Shown one piece after another: positions 50,962 to 63,585 of a DNA stretch of 64,000 nt. The notes under the pieces were generated by a model. That model saw only the letters and a program-made list of their open reading frames with translations, was not told the origin of the DNA and ran no database searches. The position numbers and the translations under genes are program-made. Source of the stretch: Lingula anatina (taxonomy: Eukaryota; Brachiopoda; Lingulata; Lingulida; Lingulidae); the NCBI RefSeq assembly GCF_001039355.2, contig NW_019774847.1:549607-613606 (forward strand). The letters run 5' to 3'. Each line of letters begins with the position of its first letter. Position 1 is the first letter of the stretch.

Positions 50962-51960
50962 AACAAATAATAATGATCAAATGAACAATAAATGAAAAAT
51001 TAATTCCCAGCCAACGAACCCATTTGTCCAAGAGTGACTGATCATAAGCGTGTAACTGAAGATGGTACATATATCTAGATACGTAGTCAAACGTCAAGTA
51101 CACAATATAATAAATTTATGTCCAATATGTAGTCGGGCTATCACAACAGTGACGCTTTTCCTAGATGGCATTAATATATTAATTTTAATACGGGTTTTAT
51201 TTCTGAAAAAAAAAAAAATTTGCTTTACATCACACAGAAGTTTTATAAATATTTTAAAAGAATACATGTACATACCATTTTAAAGCACAATCCAAAGAAA
51301 CTTAATTTTTTATATCGAAATTTCAGTTAGGTATAGGTTGATAAAAACAAAAATGAAACGCTCCCTCACTCAATTTTTCTCACAATCAATGACGTTTAAA
51401 TAATAAACAGTGAAATGGCCGAAACAATATCACAATGTAAAGAACTAAGCCTAAACTACAACGGGTACACTGCACGAAGAGAGAAAGTCGTGATGACGCG
51501 CTTGCAACATGGTAAAGGCATAATCCCACTGGAGCTTTCCCTTGCCACTGGCTCTGTTGAAGACTGGGTGTCTGTCTGTTTTCTATAAAGTCAAGCTTTC
51601 TATTTTTACAGTATAGTCAGTCACTATCAATTTGACCACCAGCAATTGTGACAATGTCAAGGCTTACGATGACCAATTTCCCGGAGTCAACTTTTGCCTA
51701 CCACTACACTCTGTCTGTCTGCCAGTCAAAGTGGTGTCATAACACCTTCACAATGTACGGGTATATATGTGGAGTAGACACATACACATAACCCGAGAGG
51801 TTATACTATGTTCCATATTAAAACAATTCCACACATGGTACCATGAAGATTAATTCTCTCTACTAAAAGTCAGCTGGGCCATGACACCGTTTTTTTAATG
51901 TTCTTGCTGAACACAGTACTGATAAGTGCAAATAAACTGCCAGAGAAATATCTAGTGAAA
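49320..51960. other. Intergenic stretch, upstream of the glycosyltransferase
   Basis: Would hold the promoter of the minus-strand glycosyltransferase, but no specific element can be named. Open frames at 49792-50270 have no recognisable content or splice support. A TA microsatellite occupies 50886-50955 beside a short poly-C/poly-A run (50850-50872). Confidence 0.4.
50886..50955. repeat. TA microsatellite
   Basis: About 35 TA units in intergenic sequence. Confidence 0.9.
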
Positions 51961-51975
51961 GGAATTCTCTCTGTA

Positions 51976-52490
51976 GCCATGGTATATTCCACACAGTGTC
52001 ATAAGCAAGCCATACCATGGCCATGGCACGCAAGGTACCATGATGCTGCCATGTGAGTTACCATGGAGATGTCATACACAGTACCTTAAGGATGGCATAC
52101 TTGTACCATGAATATGTTCTGTAGAGTGTTATGGAGATGCAATTCACAGTACAATGAAGATGCCCTGTCAGTTACCATGGATCATGAGCATTCCCTGTAA
52201 GGTAGTGCCATACACAGCACCATGAAGATGTCCTGTTACCATGGATAAGCCATAAAGTTCCCACAGTGTTGGAGATGGCATGCAAGGTGCCATACACGGT
52301 ACCATCACGATGTCCTATGTTACCATGGAGAAGCCATAAAGTTACAATGAAGACGTCCTGTAAGTTACCAAGGGGATTCCATACACAGTATGTTGGAGAT
52401 GCCATGCAAGGTCTTATTATACACGGTGCAATGAAGATGTCTTATGTTACCATGGAGAATACAGTGTTGGCGATGCCATGTAATGTGCTG
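51976..52490. repeat. Degenerate minisatellite rich in TACCATGGAGATG
   Basis: Irregular repeats of units of about 30-45 bases built from CACAGTACCATGAAGATG, TGTTACCATGG and GATGCCATGCAAGGT. The copies differ by substitutions and length. Open frames across it on both strands are repeat by-products. Confidence 0.6.
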
Positions 52491-52678
52491 TGTTGCTGCC
52501 ACACAGTCCAGTCCCACATCCAGTGAAGTGTGAGGCTGTGGACGAATTGCCAGTCTATTATCCAGATGGTCTTCATGCTGGCCATGGCAGCTCTGGAACA
52601 CATGACATAACAGTAGTCTGTTAATCGTTTTACCACTGGAGCTACAACCCATGTTAAATCTGGCCAGAGTCATATACA

Positions 52679-52746
52679 TCCCAGCAGACAATCGACATTG
52701 ATTCACCATTGAATCAACGTAAAATCGATGTCGTTTGCCTGCTGGG
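52679..52746. mobile_element. 68-bp palindromic element, CCCAGCAG...CTGCTGGG
   Basis: Ends TCCCAGCAGACAATCGACAT and ATGTCGTTTGCCTGCTGGGA are imperfect reverse complements. The centre holds CATTGATTC/GAATCAACGT. A short non-autonomous palindrome. Similar CAGCAGGCAA...TTGATTCAACG sequences are known to me from several animal genomes, but I cannot give a family name. Confidence 0.5.
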
Positions 52747-53292
52747 AAATAACTATATGCCAGTTTTTTCTTTTTTTAAATGACATCCAAATTACCACTT
52801 GTCCCAATTAATACATGTAATTCACCCCCTGCCCGGTAATAACAGAGATAAAATCCTTTCAGCATTCCAAATTATATGCAATTGTTTCTTTCCTAAAAAT
52901 CAACCCATTCCCCTATCACATTAAAGTGACAATTGTTTTAAAACATTGAAAATTCAATTCTACTTACAAATACAATACCTTCCAGGTACAGACTTCTTCT
53001 AACCCCTAGAGCATGAAGAGTTCTTTTTCCCTTGAAATCTGCCCTCAGAATTAACCTTGGCAGACAGCAGGTAATAATCCTAAAATTATTAAGACTTTCA
53101 ATAAACTTTTGACATATTAAAAAACTTTATAATCTATGCAATGGCTTTTATTTTCAAAGTAGCTTTCTGTTTATCTGATAAGTTAAATTTAAAATTGCAC
53201 ATTATTAAAAAAAAGTTACATCATTTTTTTAAAGTCATGGTTATCAAAGTCAATTTGCTACTAGTAGCACATGCAAGGTCAAGAGATCTGGG

Positions 53293-53517
53293 TTTATGGG
53301 CGTATTCCCAGACATTTAGATCGATCTATCCACGTGGGGAGTCTCACTAGATTACTGTCAGATAATACGGCTTAAATGTCCGTCCCGCCTACTACAAGCT
53401 GTAAGGGGGTAATTAACTTTCGTGCCTGCTCGGCTGACAGCTATTTAGCGTGAACCCCCAGGGAGTTAGGTCGATCTAGTTTGGATCGATCTAATCTCTG
53501 GGAATGGGGTCTATGAA
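53293..53517. mobile_element. 225-bp inverted-repeat element (MITE)
   Basis: Left end TTTATGGGCGTATTCCCAGA then TTTAGATCGATCTA; right end GGATCGATCTAATCTCTGGG then AATGGGGTCTATGAA. These are imperfect reverse complements. Related by its ends to 48831-49050. Confidence 0.6.
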
Positions 53518-56500
53518 ATACCAAATTTTGTTTATAGAAATGCCATGATTCGAAAAAAAAAATGCTTATATATATATAAGAGCCATGAAATGGACATGTT
53601 ACTGGCAAATTGCAGATGTTTGCACATACTCTTCTGCACATCAGGGTATGATATTTCTGGATTTCTCAACTACCCAGAGGTCAAAAGAAATATAAAGCCA
53701 AATGTTTATCTTTACATACTGGTATTGTTCACCATGGGCAGTAGTACAGGTGTCCAAGAATGCACCTTTTATTCAAATTTTCCTTTTAACAAAATAAGAA
53801 AAAATGAGTGCAAAGAACTTCAGTTTTACTTTTACATGTTAGCATTCTAGCAGAAAAAAAACTTGGAAAATTATAGATGAATGTCTTGAGATTTTAAAGG
53901 TTAAGTGTCATTTTTGGAGTTCAGAATAAAATATAAAAAGATTTTGTGTCACTGGTTGTGCTTCATCTCTAGATGTCATTTGCAAAATGGTTTAAAATAC
54001 ATTGTGTCAACACAAGTTATGTTCTGTTAACTTGGTCTTTTGTGAACTGGCTTGGTGAACATATCTAAGCTCATAAAAATCATGCATCTTTCCTCATGCT
54101 GCTCAGTGTTAGATGTGCTTTGTAAAGAGCAATTTTTCAGAGCACATTTTTTTCTCTCAAAAGTGCTTTTTGTTTTGTTGAAGCAGATAATATATATCCT
54201 GAATATAAATATACCTGATCATTTTCTGTTCTCATGTGTGACTGTGCTTATTAAAAATTGTTACAAAAATGTTTGCAAATTGTCAAAACATAGTTTTTAA
54301 GTTTGAGATCATCTCAAACATCAACTAAATACCTGTCAATGCTTAGTACCACTCCAAGTGAAAATCACGTTTTTGAAAAGTTTGAACAACCATTTTCAAA
54401 AGACATTGATACCTTCCTGTGTGAATCTGTTGTCCTTGGATCTAGGGGTGTGGATAAGTTCTTCCTTATGCTTGCTACTGGCTCTGCTGGCGACTGGATG
54501 ACTTTGCTTTCTGTCATGTTGACAAAATTTAAAACAAGTATTTGCTGAACATGGGAGCTAAAGGGGGGTGAGGGGAACTGTATTTGTCATCTGGAGAAAG
54601 ATGTTTGTGATATGTCCAATCACAAAGAGTTATTTGATATATTGGTCCTCTTTCCTTTTTTTTCTTTTTGTAAAAATTACATCTTTTATGTGAGTTGGCT
54701 ATTCAGTTTAAACATGCATTTTCAGATATCAATCTATCTATTTTATATTTGCAGGCCTTTGATAAATATCCAATGTAAAAAGTTCTTTTTTATGGGATTT
54801 AGTCAAAATCATTTTCATATATCATTCTGTTCATATATCATTCATTCTGTTCTGTTCCCAGTTGTTCTGATGTACTGTTATCCCATTTTTGACTGACAAC
54901 AGTTTGTATGTATGTGCACATGTTGGGGTTTGAAAATAAATTATGTTCTTAAATAAATTATATTAAAGATAATAAAGCAATCCCCCATGGTTGACACAAT
55001 TTCAATTGCCAAAACTAAGAGAAAACCTTATTGCACATAATTTATAATAAATCATTTTATCTATTTACCATGATGTTTAAGTATTTCGTGTAATGATGTA
55101 ACAATATAGAATGATGGAATTTTACAGTCCGATTACAAAACTTTTATGTCATAACAGCACAAGAGCACTGCAATCAACATATGATAGATATCAAAAACTT
55201 TAACAAGGATTAGTCATTTTGTGAAAAAGTTGGAAAATGGCCAGGAGTCCAGGTAGGTCTGAAAAAGCATATCCCTGCTTTAAACACATATGAAGAAATA
55301 TTATTAGCATCACATTTTATTTCGTATAAGATCCCCACTGGAAATGTGTTGCAGTGTATTTTGATGTGTGTGTGTATGTGTGTATGTTGCAAGTGTGCAT
55401 GTTATGTATCACCTTGAAGCCTGTAAATAATAAAATTTGTGTCACAGCAAATCATGCCAAAACCTCTGTTGTAATTATTTTATAGCCTGCTGGGATATAT
55501 CTTACATCGGAAAGTATCACTTGACATCTTTTTTCCACAACAGATAAAATGTGGACTGAAGTTTTTTTTTTTTTTCAAAAACAACCTACACAAAAACCAT
55601 TTATCTTCTTACTTTGGGAACATGGCAAGTGAACAGTAAATAATTTAATTACTAGTAGTGACAAGATTAGAAAAAAAAAATCTTTGCAGAATTATAATTT
55701 TGTTGACAATGGTAATGTGGTTTCTAGTTAACTGCTATCTTTATCTTTATATGCAGATTGTGGGCAGCTGCAATCATTACAACATACTGAGAATTGCAGT
55801 CAAGTATGCAATCATAATTCAGTCATGTCATGGTGATAACGGTCATTTATTACACAATATCCTGGAAAATATATTCAATACAAAAAAGCAAGAAAAGTTG
55901 CAGTCATTCTGTACAAAAAACTTTCACCCATACACTGAGGGTAAAAGAAAACAAAATTGCGTTTGATAAAATCTTTTGTTTCAAGTTATAAAAACATCTC
56001 TGCTTGAGTTTATTGAAGTCTTCTCTGTAAGTGTTCTAATATGACTAGCTGTATAAAACTGTTAACAACAGGCTGGTTATTGACCCAAACCTGGAACAAT
56101 GGTAGGAATTGGCACCAACATCCAATGAAATTAAAGCAAAATTTTAATGCTGGGCTGGAACAAAACATCCAATGAAATTGAAGCAAGTTATTATATGCTG
56201 GGCTGCTCTCTATGGCCATAATCATCAATGACCTTAAAAAACATATTGGGAAAAATTTTCTTGAAACATATTCACTGTTCTGGTGAATTGTTTGGTTATA
56301 AATTCAATATCCTTTTTAAGATAGAGACAAGTGCCATTTTGCTTCCCTTGCAATGTTGTGAAAATTTGTACTCTTCCATGTGCGACAATGACGTTGAAAT
56401 ATCCATTGTTTAAGCTGATTTGATCACTGTTAAGTGTCCATGACTGATGAGGTACATACATGAGACCATCACTTATCAGATTTATGCTGTGGATCTTAAA

Positions 56501-57005
56501 CACAATAACCTTTCAATCTTGGCACCTTGATATTCTGGGGCTCAGTCCAGAGAAAAAAAAAAAAAAAAAAAACTGAGACTGAGAATTTGCTAGTTGATCA
56601 TCAGAACATCAATTAAACACTTATGTTATGAAATATTGTACCCTGTGGTGACATATTTAAAAACAACACATATAAAAAAAAACAAAAACTAGAAAGTGTT
56701 ATACATCATCTGGGTATATCCAAAGGCAAGCCTCCTGTGGCTAAAAGCCTCTACTTCAAATTTCAGAATGTGTATATCTACTGCTCTGCTTCTTCAACAA
56801 CTGGCTTTCTTTTTGAAGTTTTACAACAATAACAATGAACTTTTCAGTGTTTTTTTTTAAAATCTTTGATAAGATTTTCATTTCTTTCAAGTGTTGTTTT
56901 TTTGTAGCAGTTTTCATTCCAGGAAGTGTTAATTTTTCTCTCAGCTGTAGAAACATCAGTGGACAACAAACTCCAACTCAAGTCTTTCACCTCATAGTGC
57001 CATAG
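53518..57005. other. AT-rich stretch downstream of the RBMX-like gene
   Basis: Follows the stop codon of the minus-strand RBMX-like gene, so its right part is probably 3' UTR. No coding exon could be supported. A short direct duplication of about 43 bases (CATCCAATGAAATT[A/G]AAGCAA...TGCTGGGCTG) lies at 56122-56205. Confidence 0.4.
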
Positions 57006-60000
57006 TTAATGCCTCATTAAGCCTCCACCGCGGCCGAAACCCCCTCGGCCTCTGGGGGCACCCCCTCTAGAGGGGACACCCCTACTGGCACCACGTAACC
57101 CCCCACGACTGGGGTGCCCACCTTCTATTCTGCCTCTCTTTGCTGGGGGTCCATCACCGAATGCTGAGGATCTTCTGGGGGCCACCCCCTGCAAATAATC
57201 CCTGGAAGAGAGCCCCCCTTCTCTTTCTGGGGGGCCTCGTGAAGGGGGACCTCTAGTGGGAGGACCTCTTGAGGAGGGACCCCTGGTGGGGCGCCCCAGG
57301 GATGAAGACGGGGGTGGTCCGCGGGACATGGGGTCTCTGGATGACCCTGGCCCCCTTGAAGGGGCCCCATTCCCTGAGCTGTAGGGGTCTCTGGTCTGAA
57401 AAGCTGGCCTTGAGGAACCTGAGTGGACAGGGTGAAAATATAAAATAAAGCATAATGACAAGTTATAAACTGTGCGAGATAGGACAGCCATATTGTTTGA
57501 AGTGTGATCTCCAGGATGGTGAAGGTGCGACGCCCATGTTGTATCAAATACACCCTTACGAATGACAATAATAATAATAATAATAATAATGATTTTTTAA
57601 GGCTGTGCCTCACATTTGTCCAACCTCATACTGGTGGTGGTGGTGCACCCTTTGTATTGTTCTGCCAACTGGCTGATTTTCAAGATCAAATAGGATAATA
57701 GGAGCACATGTTTGTTGAATACAACAACATGGAATAGCACAATATGATATGTCATTGCTGAAAAGGATAATGTGGTATGTTACTGTTACGTTGGATAATG
57801 TGGTTTGTCCTTGATAAACCTACAATGTGATATCCCATTGTTGAATACCATGTGTTTTGTCACTGTCAATGTGGTATGATATTGCAGAATAGGATGATGT
57901 GGTATTTTGTTATATAGAATGTGATATACCATTGTTGAATAGGATAAGATGTTGTGGTATGAGATTGCTGAATTGGATAACGAGGTGTTAATATTGAATA
58001 GCTTAACATGATCTATTATTGTTAAAATGCATAATGGTGTACATTATTGTTATATATAGTTTGCTACTTAGGATAATGTGGTATGCCGCTGTTGAATAGG
58101 ATAATGTGATGTTATTGTTGAATAGGATAATGTGATGTTATTGTTGAATAGGATAATGTGATGTTATTGTTGAATAGGATAATGTGATGTTATTGTTGAA
58201 TAGGATAATGGAGTACGTCACTTTGGCAAGCCATTGTAATCAGGTAGAATGGCTGTTAATATGCTTTAATGACTATGAAGGAATGTTCTGATGAATATGT
58301 GGTGCAGCATTGCTGAATGTATACTGAACAAAAATATAAATGCACGAAAGAATATGTAGATTTATTTTCATGTACGGAACTAGAGTATATAGCCAAAAAT
58401 AACAGCATATTTTTCTCGACAAATAGACATCACTTTGAGAGCATTAGGGGAAGTTTAAATGCATAGTCCAAGAGTTGGGGCATCAAATTCACCATGGGGG
58501 TCAACATCCTGAGTTCACAGACACCATTAACTTTGCACAGAGCAGTACAACAGCGGCGCATGGACATCACTAAGTTGTCAATAGTGGCCTGAGGGATATT
58601 ATCCCATTCCTCCTGGAGTGCTACTCGCAGTTGGCGAACATTCTTGAGAGCTGGAACATGATGGCTAAAACGCTGATCCAGAACATTCCACAGGTGTTTG
58701 ATGGGCGACATATCGCGTGTGGTCGGTGCATGTGGGTGGTTCCTAGTGCTACCAGTGTCTTTGAAGTGTGTTCTCAGACGGCTGACATTAGAATGATGCA
58801 CATTCAGGTATGCTGCAACTTCTGTTACCGACAAGCCAGCATTGATGATTCCAGACATCTGTGGCATGTTGACAAGTGATAGAAATGCACATTTTGGGTG
58901 TGTCCTTTTATTGCCTAGACTGTAGAGTGTCTGTGTATTGGTCATGCAGATTGACCTCCACCCCGTCATGCTCCATTAGTCTAATGGGTGTAAAAACTAA
59001 ACCTTTGAGTATACTCACGGGGAGCAGCCAAGTGAAACCAGACCACTATAATTGATCAATACAAATCCATCAGTTCACAAATATACCATCAATCTGGGCA
59101 TACTTCATGATTATCCATTTCAACTGACCATTTTAGTTTCGTGCATTTATATTTTTGTTCAGTATCTATTAATTCTTTGTTGCACTTTTTGTTGTTGTGG
59201 ATTATTGTGTGAGTTAAGCTGCCTTTGAAAAGATCTGCATTTCTGAGTGACTTTTTAGATTGATATGTTATATAACAAGTTGAGGGAAATAAAATGATCA
59301 TAAAACAGGGAGTTTTGTTTCTGGAGAGAAGGCCAATGTTTGCCAATCCTCCTGAGCAGACTGCTGAAAGCATTGGTCAATGCTGAAATGTAACTTACAT
59401 AAAGTCATAAATATATAAATATACTCAAACAGCTAATAACAACATTTTCTCATTCAAATTGCGTGACTAATTACTTGCCTTGCAGGACCATGAAATTGTT
59501 TTCACGAGTGTGTGTGTGTGTGTGTGCGTGCGTGTGTGCACAAAAGAGTGCACATGCTTGTAAGAGTACAGAAGTTTGTTGTCTTTTGTTAATTTTAGTC
59601 CCCCGTTCCTGATGTTTCAGTACTTGTACTCATGTCTGCATGTTAATCAAGAACATGTACAAATCAAATTCCGGAACTCATCAGGTTAATTTCAGTGTTC
59701 AAGAAACTGATGTTGCAGTTTTACCCCAAGACCTTTCATGGGGTATTTTCCTTGTCTTTGTTATCTTATCTTTAATATATATTTTATTTTATATTTTTAA
59801 TTTACATTCTTGATTCTAATCGCACTGGATACCCAACACTAGAGGACTAAATTAGAACTGATATGCTTCTCCTCTTTGTCATAGGCCTTGTAAAGAGTGT
59901 CTGATGGTGACCCAATTAGTCACTAAAATATTTCTTTTAGGGTTGTCAAAGTCAGTGAAGTATTTCGATTTGTATGACTTTGTACCCTGGGCTATCACTG

Positions 60001-63000
60001 AAAGGTGAAGCTGATCAGAAGTTATCTGTTTTCTCCTCCTGGTTGATGTTACATATGGATGCTGTTAAAATGAGAATCATCTGAGATGGTCCAAGTATCC
60101 CGACTTGGTGTCAGAAGAGTGAGCAGGACTTGGAGAAGAGTTAGGTCAGAAATAAAATAAAATGGCTGATTTTATTTATCAGCATATTTTTCTGGTTGTT
60201 TTCTCTCAAGGTTTGTCAAACAACAGTCTATTACACAATGGTATGAAATTGCTGTTTTTTGGGTGTCAGTTTGATGTTCTCTTAGACGACATTCCAAGCC
60301 CACAAAAGCCTTACACTAAAAAGTTGACCCCAGCCCAAACCGATTGCAGCATGCTTTGAAGTCTCATATGATATAATGCAGTTCTGACAGTCTCATGTAA
60401 GGCTATCTCAGATTATTGTCTTGTGTAAGGCTTTTTTCTGAACACATGTAGGATACAAAAATTATCTTTGCACTTACCAGAATCATAGCTTTCGTATTCA
60501 TCTTCTTTATCTGTTAAGAAAAAATAAGTTCACTTACACATCACATTGTAGAATCCAGCATGATTATCTTTATACTTAGGAAAAAATTATGAAATAATTA
60601 CATTATTTTTACCTTCAATATCCACATTCTCAACTACAAGTGATGCCTATTTGGAACTTTGTCTGCCATTGACATATTTTGAAACAAAATATTATAATTA
60701 GTTCAAGTTTAATAGTATTGGGTACTTTTTTAGTATTGATTTGACAATAATGTTATAAATCTGAAATGTTTTCCTGTCAATAAATTATCCTCCACTTCAG
60801 CACGTTCAATCTTTCTTACCATAACTGCTCCTTCCGTAACCGTCTAGAGATGGGCGTGCGCGAGGAGCCTGCATGAGAGCTTTCCGTTCTCCATATTGGT
60901 CTCTGGAAGATGCATACTCCCTGGAATATTATAGAACATCAATTACTGATCAATGTAAAAAAAAAAATAAAAATTCAGACAAAGTATAGTCAAAACACTG
61001 CACATTTCAGGGAAACATTTTTATGCAGCATGCAAGAACGTCTGTAAATGACCCCCAGAATGCCAGGATACACAAAATCCACAAAACAAATTCAGTTCTG
61101 ACATAATCCACCAAACACAACCACTGCTAACAATATCAGTTGATATAATTACATGATATAATCCTAGGGAACATAATTACACTTGATATAACCACAACCA
61201 ACAATATTACATCTGATACAATCACTACTAACATTTCATCTTGATCACAGCTAACACAATCAAACCTAACACAATGAAAGCTGCCTTGTACCTACCTGGC
61301 ACTGGCCCCATATTCCCTTGATCTGATACAATCACAGCTAACACAATCAAAGCTGCTTTGTACCTACCTGGCACTGGCCCCATATTCCCTTGATCTAACA
61401 CAATCACAGCTAACACAATCAAAGCTGCCTTGTACCTACCTGGCACTGGCCCCATATTCCCTTGAGCTTCCATTCTCATACTCCCTGGCGGCTCTGTACC
61501 CTCTAGCAGGTGGGGCAGCCTCGTAATCTTCCACATGCGCCTCCACGTACTCTCCACCAGCGACGTCATAATCACGAGAGCTCGGGATGACCCCTCTTGC
61601 ACGGATTGAAGAAAAGTCACGGCTGCTCTGTTCATATTCGCGTCCTTGTTCTGAGTATTCCCGAGCTGACGGTGGCAACATCTCTCTTCCTCTGGGTTGA
61701 GGCTCGCCTCTCCTTGTAGCTGGGTAGTCACGCCTACTCGTGGGGTACTCCTCCCTGGAGTAGTCGTCCCTGGGGATGGCGGTCCTTGCTCCCCGACCAT
61801 AGTCCTGTGCCTTGTAGTCCAGATCCTGGATTCCTCTGCCATAGTCTCTGTAACACACAGAAATAATGTTCTCAGGAGATACCAGACATGTTGAAAACTT
61901 TTTTAAAGCAGACAAGCATCAGGTCCAACAGTAATGACAAATTAATTGAACTGAATGACTTTTTGTCAGTTTGACAGGGAGGGTGGGGGGTGGGGAGTTG
62001 AAGGGGAGGGGGCAGACAATTTAGTCAAATATTTTCAAAAATGTACAGCTGATGTTACAAGGCAGTATATCTGACCTCTGCTCCCTGGAGGAGTACTCTC
62101 TGGCCTGTGGAGGCGGCGCTCTAGGTCTGGTCTGGCTCTCACTAACATAAGTGTCGTACGTCCCCCTGTGTGCCTCTCCACCATAACTGTCCACCTCGCC
62201 ATACAGCTCCTCTTGACTTACACGGGAATAACCTTGATGATTCGACCCAACAGAAAATAAATAATTTCACCAGACTCAAAGATGTATTAACAAATGGATT
62301 GCCTTCAACCCTGATCACAATAGCATTACCATATCAATTTAATCTAAGAATTCAGATCTCACAACAAGCAAACTTGGTCAAAGCCAGTAAGTTTTTAGCA
62401 AACTGGCCTTTCAGGAAAACGGGGCCTAAATATCTACTGAATCAATGCAGAAATAGAGACCAGTAACTGGAAAAACTGAGATTTTGATATAAAACTGCAT
62501 ATTCTTTTTGCATCTTTTTCAAGTAGTATGACTCAAAATTTCAATTACTATTATTTCTATGAATTATCATAATAATTATTTTAAAAGTATTGGATATAAA
62601 ACTTGCTCTTGTGGCAGCAACTATTTCAAGTAGTATGAAATATTTTTATTTCTATAAATAATCATAAGAATTATTTCAAAAGACTTTGATATAAAGATTT
62701 GCTCTAAGGCCAAAACTATTTCAATGGCAAGTACAGAAAGTTTCAATTGCTATTATTTCTATAAATAATCATAATAATTATTCCCAATGTTCTACCTCCT
62801 CTGCGCCCTCCGCTGGTGCCATGACTCTCTCTTCCAAAAGCCGTCCTTTCTCTCCCAAACGAAGCACGCTCTTGTCCAAAGGTATCGCCCTCTCTCGCAA
62901 ACCCTGCACCGTCTCGACCAAATCCTCCACCGTCTCGTTCAAAGGAGCGTCCACCACTATCGGAAAAAGGGCCTCCCCGCCGTCCACGCCCTATCCCTCG

Positions 63001-63540
63001 TCCTGGGGGTCCACCTCGTCCTCGGAAACCTCCTCCTCCGCCATTACTGTAGCCGTCACGACTGTAAAATAAAGCAGACTCTATGTAACTCGCCCAACTA
63101 CCAAGAGATGGATCTTTTTCTTAAGCAATTTCCTTCATGACTTTGAACTTTAAACTATGCAAACTTCAATGCATAAATCAAAATATCTAACTTTAACATA
63201 GCTATAGTCAAACTGTCTTCATTTTTACGTCAGTCAGAAAATAACTACCTAACAGCATAAATGAGTAAACAAAGAAATGTATAAAAGTCTGCTTCTGTAA
63301 AACATAAATAAAATATCCCAAAATTTTTCTTCAGCCTTAGATGTAAATAAAAAATAATTCATGCTAGTAGTAAGTGATTGTGGCACCACCCCCAACTTAC
63401 CTGCCAGCAAATCCTCCCCTAGGGGGTCCACCACGCCCTCTCAGAGGTCTCATCCCCCGCTCAGACATCCCCCCGCGTCCCCTGGGGCCCTCAGACGGTT
63501 TGTTGGCCTGTTCACATTTGATCGTCTTTCCTTCCAATGT
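57006..63540 (-). CDS. RBMX: RBMX/hnRNP G-like RNA-binding protein, C-terminal part (RRM beyond window)
   Basis: Exons 63540-63401, 63061-62796, 62232-62076, 61847-61440, 60920-60820, 60510-60478 and 57418-57006 agree in phase and total 1,518 bases (505 residues and stop). The first reads TLEGKTIKCEQANKPSEG, the end of an RRM as in RBMX (KAIKVEQATKP), then RGG repeats (RGRGGPPRGGFAG). The middle is SRDY/REY rich (REYSEQGREYEQSSRDFSS); the last exon is RGPP/RGG rich (SRGPPTRGPPSRGPP) and ends RGRGGFGRGGGLMRH. In vertebrates the protein binds nascent RNA and regulates splicing in the nucleus. The RRM core and start lie past 64000. The acceptor at 62233 has a weak pyrimidine tract and is the least certain boundary. 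Confidence 0.87.
58090..58210. repeat. 26-bp minisatellite, about 4.7 copies
   Basis: Tandem units of TTGAATAGGATAATGTGATG plus TTATTG, nearly identical. Upstream from about 57690 the same GATAATGTGGTATG theme recurs in degenerate form. It lies in the last intron of the RBMX-like gene. Confidence 0.8.
58322..59164 (-). mobile_element. Internally deleted Tc1-like DNA transposon
   Basis: Inverted ends CTGAACAAAAATATAAATGC (from 58324) and its reverse complement (ending 59162), with TA on both sides (58322-58323, 59163-59164). About 839 bases, roughly half a full Tc1 element. It lies in the last intron of the RBMX-like gene. Confidence 0.85.
58430..58969 (-). pseudogene. Tc1-like transposase remnant
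   Basis: The frame encodes a helix-turn-helix start (AGLSVTEVAAYLNVHHSNVS) that passes directly into the C-terminal end (MSPIKHLWNVLDQR, LQEEWDNIPQATIDNLVMSM). The first two catalytic Asp regions are missing, and the third position, normally Glu in PIEHLW, is Lys. It cannot be an active transposase. Confidence 0.75.
61269..61461 (-). repeat. 72-bp tandem repeat spanning an RBMX-like splice donor, with two candidate 27-base micro-exons
   Basis: Three copies of a 72-base unit, each with exon end AATATGGGGCCAGTGCCAG followed by GTAGGTAC and an intronic GTGATTGT[A/G]T[C/T]AG. The first donor ends the main exon at 61440. The other two donors (61368, 61296) lie 27 bases after AG acceptors, giving micro-exons 61394-61368 and 61322-61296. 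Both would insert SREYGASAR in phase (AG|A...AG). Confidence 0.6.
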
Positions 63541-63585
63541 CTGGAAAATTAACAAATGCAATACATGACATGAAAAAATGGTCCT

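Noticed and set aside
52172-52709. Frames over the CCATGG minisatellite
   Set aside because: Low-complexity repeat translation without splice sites or family similarity.
57125-57613. Long minus-strand frame overlapping the last RBMX-like exon
   Set aside because: It is a shifted reading of the RGG/GPP-rich exon. The phase-matched RBMX-like frame (57006-57418) explains the sequence.
61228-61842. 204-codon minus-strand frame with three repeated blocks
   Set aside because: Alternate frame of the SRDY-rich exon running into the 72-bp repeat; the repeated peptide is a by-product of the DNA repeat.
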